Shown one piece after another: positions 58,201 to 64,000 of a stretch of 64,000 nt of DNA. Below the pieces are notes generated by a model. That model saw nothing but the letters and a program-made list of their open reading frames with translations. It searched no databases and was not told the DNA's origin. Positions within the stretch are counted from its first letter, which is position 1. Every line of letters starts with the position of its first letter. The DNA comes from Nicotiana tabacum. Its lineage: Eukaryota > Streptophyta > Magnoliopsida > Solanales > Solanaceae. A program made the translations under genes and the position numbers. The DNA lies in contig NC_134082.1 in NCBI RefSeq assembly GCF_000715075.1, positions 145,812,948-145,876,947 on the forward strand, given 5' to 3'.

Positions 58201-61200
58201 TAAGCAATTGACAATAATGGTCATGCCATTACCTTCGCTCTGCTTACATCTACCATCATACTCCCTACGTGCTGAACATACACTGAACATACACGAAGAG
58301 ATTCTTCAACACTTAAGATGTCCACAATGCTCCTAAAACAATTTAAAAGCAAAAATTCTAAATGCAAAAAATAGAGTAGAAGTACCAATCTAAGCGGCAC
58401 AAGAAAGGTTACTATTCGTTTAAGTAATGAAGCTTATTCATAGTGATGATCCCAACTTAGGTTTTTCATATCATGAAAATGCAGCACGATATTCGACAAG
58501 GAGGGTCCAGAATGTGAACACAAAGTATAAAAACAAAATGAAGATAGCTCAATTTCTGTTTCCGGTGCTGCAGTTCTTTCCTATGGATTTGCTTGTTGAA
58601 CTAGTATGACAATTTAGGTTATCAGTCCCTCCCTCCTTCCCTCTCTTTCTTTTTATATTTATAAGCCAGCAAGGTGAAAACTTGATTAGGGTGTTTATCT
58701 TCGCTTGTGTGGTTTTTATTTTCCAGAAGCAGAACAAAAATGCAATCCCATACTATTTTCTTTGCCTTGTTACCATGTCATCACTGGATTCAGTGTGAAT
58801 TTTCTTAGCATGTGTGAGTGAAACGCAAGTTCCTAAAACCAGAAGAGATATTTCCAGTTTTGCCAATGCTTATAAACAAACAAACAAAAAAGTTACAGCT
58901 GGCCTTGTTACCATGTTCATCACTGGATTCAGTGTGAATTTTCTTAGCATGTGTGAGCGAAACGCAAGTTCCTAAAACCACTGGGTGCAAACAATTTCTG
59001 AGGGCCATCGGACTGGGTAAAACCTGAATTAACCGCGGTGCACTTGCGGGAAACTCCTTGCCGAGGGCCTGTGCACCCCCGGGAATAGTCGGGGCTCGAA
59101 GAGACTCGGACACCCGGTGCAAATCAAAAAAACAGAAGAGGTATTTCCAGTAGGGGTGGGCATAAAATCTGAAAAACCGAATTCCGAACCGGACCGAAAT
59201 AATTCAGTATTTCGGTTTCACTTTTTTCGGTATTTCGGTTCAATTCGGTACTAAATTTTCTGTATTTCGATATTAACGGTACGGTCCTCGATATTAGGAT
59301 CTTGACAATTCAGTATACCGAAATACCGAGTTTTTAAAGATCATGTAGGACCTATACACTGCCCAGCCCAAGTGCCCGACCCAAAATTTTAATTCTCTAG
59401 GAGCTCAACCCAATAAGACTACTAGGCCTCTTTCCCTCTTTCACTTTCTTACCCTCTTACCCAGACCCCAGTTACCCTAGTTTCACACTTTCAGTCTTTC
59501 ACTTTCACTTGCAATTGGTAATTAGAAACCTATACTGAAGACTGAAGAGATCGGCTGACGGCTGTGACCTGTGAGAGAACTCAGAGAAGTGAGAACTGAG
59601 AAACAATCTTCAATCTTCAACTTCAACAGGTTCGTAACTTTTACCCACATGTTGAAACAATCTCTTGAGAGGGAATTTTGTAATCAAGAGACAGTTTTCC
59701 TCTTCCTCCTGTGTTTTCTGCTCATTCCCAGTTCATCCATTTCAAGATTTATCCTCTGGTTTCTTTACATTAAACTTGGCCATTTTCAGAGAAAAAATTT
59801 GCAGCCAAGAACACGTTTGTAGACTGATTGGCATGTAGACTGATCAGCTGTGCAATGGAAAAGAATAGAGTTTCTCTTCTCTGTATCATTCCAATCCAAA
59901 GGATACGTTTGAGTTTCTCTTCTGCTCATCTTTTTTAAGCTCCTTGGCTAAACATTACTCTCAACAAAAGGAATGAGCTGGAGAACTTTCAAGACCAAGG
60001 GAGAGATTAACGGAATTACATATTGTCCCGTCCAGTTTTTCTGTGGGAATTGTCGTGTGGGTGCAGGGCCATTTATATGATAGATAACAAAAGAAATGAA
60101 GCAATGCCTATGACATTATACAAACAAAATCAATGCAGCGTTTCAATTCTAGCAAATACAATTTGTTAGTCAATGGCTTGAACGATCAATTAAACCTCAT
60201 AGTACTCGCAATCTAACAATTCATGAGCAACTTCTTGCAAAGAGAACTCCAAAATCCTAAGCAGTAAGCATAGAGGGTTGCAGTAGCCACTGTAAGAATA
60301 ATTCACTGTGATAAAGTTTAGCGATTATTGTCACTCGTTAGTGTTGCTTATTTAGCGAATATTAAACCAAAACCGTACCGAACCAAAATAAGAAATATCG
60401 AACCGTCCCGGAATACTTTGGTACGGTATTTGGTATACACAATTGATAAACCGAATACCGAAATACCGAATCGAAATTCTTAAATACCGAACCGAAATAC
60501 CGAATGCCCACCCCTAATTTCCAGTTTTGCCAATGCTTATAAACAAAAACACATTACAGCTGGCCTCTGATTGATGAGAAACCTTAAACAAGGGAGATCT
60601 TAAACCAAACAAAACTTACATCACAAATGAAAGATATAAAGGTAGTAGACATAGGACAACATCCCAAATGAAAGATTAAAAACTTGTTTACTTCAAAGCA
60701 TAAAAAGAAATCAAAAGTTAACTCCAAATATTCAACCCTAAGCTATAATAACACAGAACCTTTAGTAGTCAAACAATGATATCAACTGCCAACATCAACA
60801 CTTGGGACTAAGGAAAAAGAATAGTTCTCTCATAAAGCTAGTAGGTATGAATGTTGATAGAACAAGATAGAAATAATAAAGGCATAAAACAGAGGGGTCT
60901 AAAACCACGGAAGAACGACTCATATATGAATAAAGTTCTCGAAGTGTCAGTAAGCACTACAAGAATAATAGCCAAAGATAACGACCATCTCTTTTGGAAG
61001 AAAGTGATACACAAGGAACTGAGATAACACTAATGACGAAAGAAAAAAATCCTTCAGAGAACCATATTTCTGAAAGTGATGTCAAATAAAATGGAAAACA
61101 TTCAACTCGTACAAGAGAGCTGCTGCAGTATATGGACTATCGTTGCAGGCGCAGATAATTGCAATAATCATTGGAGGGGTGATAAAAAAACACCCACCAA

Positions 61201-63847
61201 AAGAAAAGAACCAAAAGATATCAATTAACAAGGTCAGATCACATTCTTTAATTCAATGAACATATGAAGTCACACGAAATATCTATCATCGATGTTGTCT
61301 AGAAGCTACTGAACTTACCACAAACTATCATGAGAAGGTCGACCACAGGTGACTAATTGATCCAAACTGGAAAATAGTTTCTGCAAAATGTTCAGACCAA
61401 TAAATTCAATGCGTGAAACACTACTGAAAACTGAACAAAACATGCATAAGGTGAAAAGACAAATATGCCCAGACACAAGTGTGTGCATGCGCTCACATGG
61501 GAAAAAATCTCAGGAGGATGCATGTGAACAAGCACTCTAGAGAAAATACATAGACAGCATTGGAAGAGTTGACATCAGTAAGTGAGGAAGCACATAGAAG
61601 GAACTATACAATTTTGTAGAGTAAAAAAACAACACAAGATAGGAAGATCATACCATCAGCATAGCAGAACTTTCACCCAATTGTTTGTTAGACTGTTGAG
61701 TAAGGTGCGCTGCCTGTAAATGACACATTTACTCAAGTATAAGCTTACTATCCTGAACCAAAAAGCCATAGAATTCACATCAAACCAAAATGAGATGGAA
61801 CAATATGACATACATGAAATGGTAGTAGCATGTCAAGGATGTTGTATCTCTGAAGTAAAGAAAGAGAAGGCTCTGCAGCTCCATAAGACAGCATATAGTT
61901 GACTTCCATCATTAGTCTAGACTGCACAAGAAAAAATTAAGGCCATGCAGAGAAAAACTATTAACCATGAAGCAGTTTTGTAGAGAGATTCCTTTGTGGT
62001 TAGGAACCGTTTTTAGCATCACGGATATCAAGCAATGAGAAGAAGGATGATAGCATAGAGAAAACTAACAATGGGAGGGGTAAAAGAACAAACAGAAGTT
62101 ATGAAATAAGTTAATGCTTGTTTTCATAGAATTCATCGTTCATACCTTGTCCAATTTCATTATGGACGATGAGAGTTTGTGCATAGCATTTTCAATATCC
62201 TTTGAAAAGGACAACTTAAGGCGAGCAGCCAGTCTCAAGCCGCGCAGCATCCTCGCTGAGGAGAAAGAAAATCCAGAATCAGTTTCATCAAAATTTAAAA
62301 AAGAAAGGCATTAGGGTTAAACTCATGTACCCCTATTAAATTTTTCAATTCAACAGTCCTCCGACCTCCCCCAACTTTTGGAAATACTTACTCTAACTAG
62401 TAAACCACTGAAAACACTTTTTGCATTGGCCTTACATACGAATGTTCACTTAAGTACATAAAGAATATTCTTTTTCAAGTGATGGATTGAAGAATATGAC
62501 GTTTTCCATAAAAACTTGTCCCTCAAAAACTTCAACTCTTCTTGCTACCTCCAAGTTTAGGCAGAATGCCATGTTCCACCTCCCCCAACCCACATGCAGA
62601 GTATAGCAATCCACCTGGGGAATATTATCGCACGCATCTTCAAGCACAACTCTCCCCTTTCTCACCAGCACAGTATTGGCACTCTTCCCCTCACAAGCAC
62701 CAAAGCCGATCTTTCTCTCTGTGAAACAACAAGCCCCTTTCCAAATATCCTTGTTCCTCATTCCTCCTGGGGCACCTAAACACCCTACTCTCATTCCCCT
62801 TCAACAACATGTTACCCCCTCACTTCAGACCCAATCCCAATAAGAATGACCCCTCCCCTTGTCTAAAAACCTAACAACAGCTACCACAAAGCCCAACTTC
62901 ATCTCCACACAATCACCTTAAATTCAATTAGAACCCATGGCGACAAGCTACTTGGCATTTAACGTATAGTCTATATAATAGTACAATCCGTACTAAAGAT
63001 TTAATACTGAGTGATCCTTCCGTTCACAAACAAGTTATGCAAGAGCTATAATATAAAAGATTTGTAACATAATGAATAATAACTGTTGAGTTATTTAGGG
63101 CATTATCTATTTTTGGTGGGGCATTTCGATTGTTGTATTAAAAACTGGACATACCATGTACAATCAAAAACATGTACTCCCTCCGTTTCAATTTATGTGA
63201 ACCTATTTCCTTTTTGGTCCGTGCCAAAAAGAACGACCCCTTTCCTTATTTGGAAACAATTTACCTTTATGCAATGATTTATAGTCACACAAAATATATG
63301 TGCCTCATTTTAAACCACAAGTTCAAAAGTCTTCTTTCTTTTCTTAAACTCCGTGCCCAGTCAAATGGGTTCACATAAATTGAAACGGAGGGAGTATTAG
63401 ATTTTAAACCGAGTAAAAAAAATCCGGAAATAACTTTTTTTTATAAATCTGGTAATATTCGGCTTATATTTCTTTGTCATCTTGAAGAACTATACATCAA
63501 GTTATCAACAACTAGAACTCAAAGCGCAGACTAGTTGAGGCCGGCTACATAAACAAAATACAGAAGGATCAATATCAAAGTAGAATGCTTGAAATATAGT
63601 TCTAATTCTCAAGTTAAGGCAAATCTCTAGAATAGTTGCACCTACCACAATCCTGTTCAAATGACAAGTGTGCTGGTATTAAAGTCCTTAACTGCATAAA
63701 TATGACAAAAAGACTTCGTAAATTCCTAAAACATCAAAAGGTTGGACCTTTACATATTTGTAAATTAATTTCACCTGTAAGGATTTTAAGTCCACCATTG
63801 CATCGGCATAATCGTAGATTCTATTCACGGATGGATCGAAAAATAAA
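55280..63847 (-). CDS. Polynucleotide adenylyltransferase / CCA-enzyme-like protein, 3' eight exons (5' end outside window)
   Basis: Exons (- strand): 63847-63775, 63691-63646, 62255-62146, 61921-61814, 61713-61654, 61380-61319, 57900-57585, 56170-55280; GT-AG junctions, continuous frame. Blocks FFDPSVNRIYDYADAMVDL, RTLIPAHLSFEQDC and RMLRGLRLAARLKLSFSKDI match the end of the nucleotidyltransferase domain and the RNA-binding helix (R.LRA.R.A..L type) of bacterial-type poly(A) polymerases and CCA-adding enzymes. Plants have a small family of these. The last exon is a long Lys/Glu/Ser-rich tail with KKRK and EKRK nuclear-signal-like runs, ending TLSSLFR. The active-site GD.D motif lies upstream, outside the window. 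The final TGA overlaps a donor-like CAG|GTGAGT, so a further exon is possible. Confidence 0.88.
56171..57584 (-). other. Intron of the adenylyltransferase gene (1.4 kb) with small duplications
   Basis: Two short tandem duplications: GTGCAATACATCAGCTTCAA twice (56772-56827) and AACAAATAAGGTAATTGTAT twice (about 56855-56918). CTCCCTGTCCCATTTTATAT at about 57149 looks like a decayed Stowaway end. No gene. Confidence 0.65.
58981..59134 (+). mobile_element. SINE-like insert of about 150 bp
   Basis: GC-rich body (GGGAAACTCCTTGCCGAGGG, GTGCACCCCCGGGAATAGTC, ACTCGGACACCCGGTGC) followed by an A-rich tail (AAATCAAAAAAAC). It is missing from the paired duplicate, where CCTAAAACCA joins GAAGAG directly. 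A short AAAAC-like duplication flanks it. Type and orientation are inferred from the A-rich tail; pol III boxes are not clear. Confidence 0.65.
59151..60516. mobile_element. hAT-like non-autonomous element, 1366 bp
   Basis: Ends TAGGGGTGGGCA / TGCCCACCCCTA are 12-bp inverted repeats. A perfect 8-bp target duplication ATTTCCAG lies at 59143-59150 and 60517-60524. Subterminal regions are rich in CCGAAATACCGAA / TTCGGTATTTCGG motifs, likely transposase binding sites. No transposase ORF. Confidence 0.92.
62256..63645 (-). other. Intron of the adenylyltransferase gene (1.4 kb)
   Basis: Holds a Stowaway MITE (63177-63394). A C/T-rich stretch at 62550-62880 is open in several frames but has no gene-like features. 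Confidence 0.7.
63177..63394. mobile_element. Stowaway MITE, 218 bp
   Basis: Ends CTCCCTCCGTTTCAATTTAT and its reverse complement at 63370-63394, flanked by TA at 63175-63176 and 63395-63396. Typical Tc1/mariner-derived MITE of Solanaceae. Within an intron. Confidence 0.95.
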
Positions 63848-64000
63848 CTGTTTCCACAAATTTTACAAACACAAAAAATGAGTTCATTACCACCACAATA
63901 AATTGCTTCCACAATTTTATACGCACACACACAAAACAAAACAAAATAAAGCAGCACCACAAATTTAACAAATTAAGAGATCCGATCAACCACCAAAAGA
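63848..64000 (-). other. Intron sequence to window edge
   Basis: Upstream of exon 63847-63775 on the - strand. No further exon recognised before the window ends. The acceptor (GGAAACAG) has a poor pyrimidine tract, so this exon edge rests on the match to family sequence. Confidence 0.5.

Larger units (their letters stand above)
58765..60566. repeat. 138-bp direct duplication, second copy split by two insertions
   Basis: Copy 1 is 58765-58902. Copy 2 starts at 58903 (CCTTGTTACCATG) and is interrupted after CCTAAAACCA by a SINE-like insert (about 58981-59134), then after ATTTCCAG by a hAT-like element (59151-60516). It ends at about 60566 with TTACAGCTGG. Copy 1 shows the uninterrupted sequence. 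Confidence 0.9.
57901..61318 (-). other. Large intron (3.4 kb) with nested insertions
   Basis: Contains the 138-bp duplication, the SINE-like insert and the hAT-like element. The rest (57901-58764 and 60567-61318) has no gene. Confidence 0.75.

Noticed and set aside
62450..62794. 114-codon - strand open frame in an intron of the adenylyltransferase gene
   Set aside because: Not related to the family, lacks splice sites that keep the frame, and the true exons on both sides join without it.

Overview
The window is plant nuclear DNA. The evidence is spliced genes with GT-AG introns, a plant B2-type cyclin, a plant poly(A)-polymerase/CCA-enzyme-like gene, and heavy nesting of plant transposon families. 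The transposon set (Ogre/Tat Ty3-gypsy elements, Mutator-like elements carrying ULP1 and plant-mobile-domain genes, hAT and Stowaway MITEs) looks like Solanaceae, possibly Nicotiana. That species guess rests on family resemblance only.

Layout. (1) 1-18578: most of an Ogre/Tat retrotransposon (element 1). It has the end of the 5' LTR, a PBS, an extra ORF1, a broken gag and protease, a G-patch, a 178-bp putative intron, RT with two RNase H domains, integrase, a 3.3-kb 3' UTR with tandem repeats, and a 4.1-kb 3' LTR. (2) 18579 to about 27170: a decayed Mutator-like element (MULE 1). A DUF1985/ULP1-type cysteine protease gene on the + strand converges on a MuDR-type transposase on the - strand. 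(3) About 27778-47338: a second Mutator-like element (MULE 2) bounded by long inverted repeats. It holds a transposase (+), a small GRF-finger/coiled-coil ORF (+) and a plant-mobile-domain gene (-). A fold-back element lies inside it. A second, coding-deleted Ogre/Tat element (element 2, 29694-38872) is inserted in its transposase ORF with a perfect 5-bp target duplication. (4) 48288-51402: a complete 11-exon B2-type cyclin gene on the - strand, whose upstream region has three M-phase activator-like AACGG boxes. (5) 53472-54212: a hAT-type MITE. (6) 55280 to beyond the right edge: the 3' eight exons of a polynucleotide adenylyltransferase-like gene (- strand). Its introns hold a 138-bp duplication, a SINE-like insert, a 1.37-kb hAT-like element and a Stowaway MITE.

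Only the cyclin and the adenylyltransferase genes look like intact host genes. Every transposon gene carries a stop, a frameshift or an interruption; many of the stops look like G-to-A (or C-to-T) transitions.

The most unusual signal is a roughly 60-70-nt hairpin module found four times in element 1, at coding-block boundaries, and twice in element 2. Its paired bases covary between copies. I do not recognise it as a described element.
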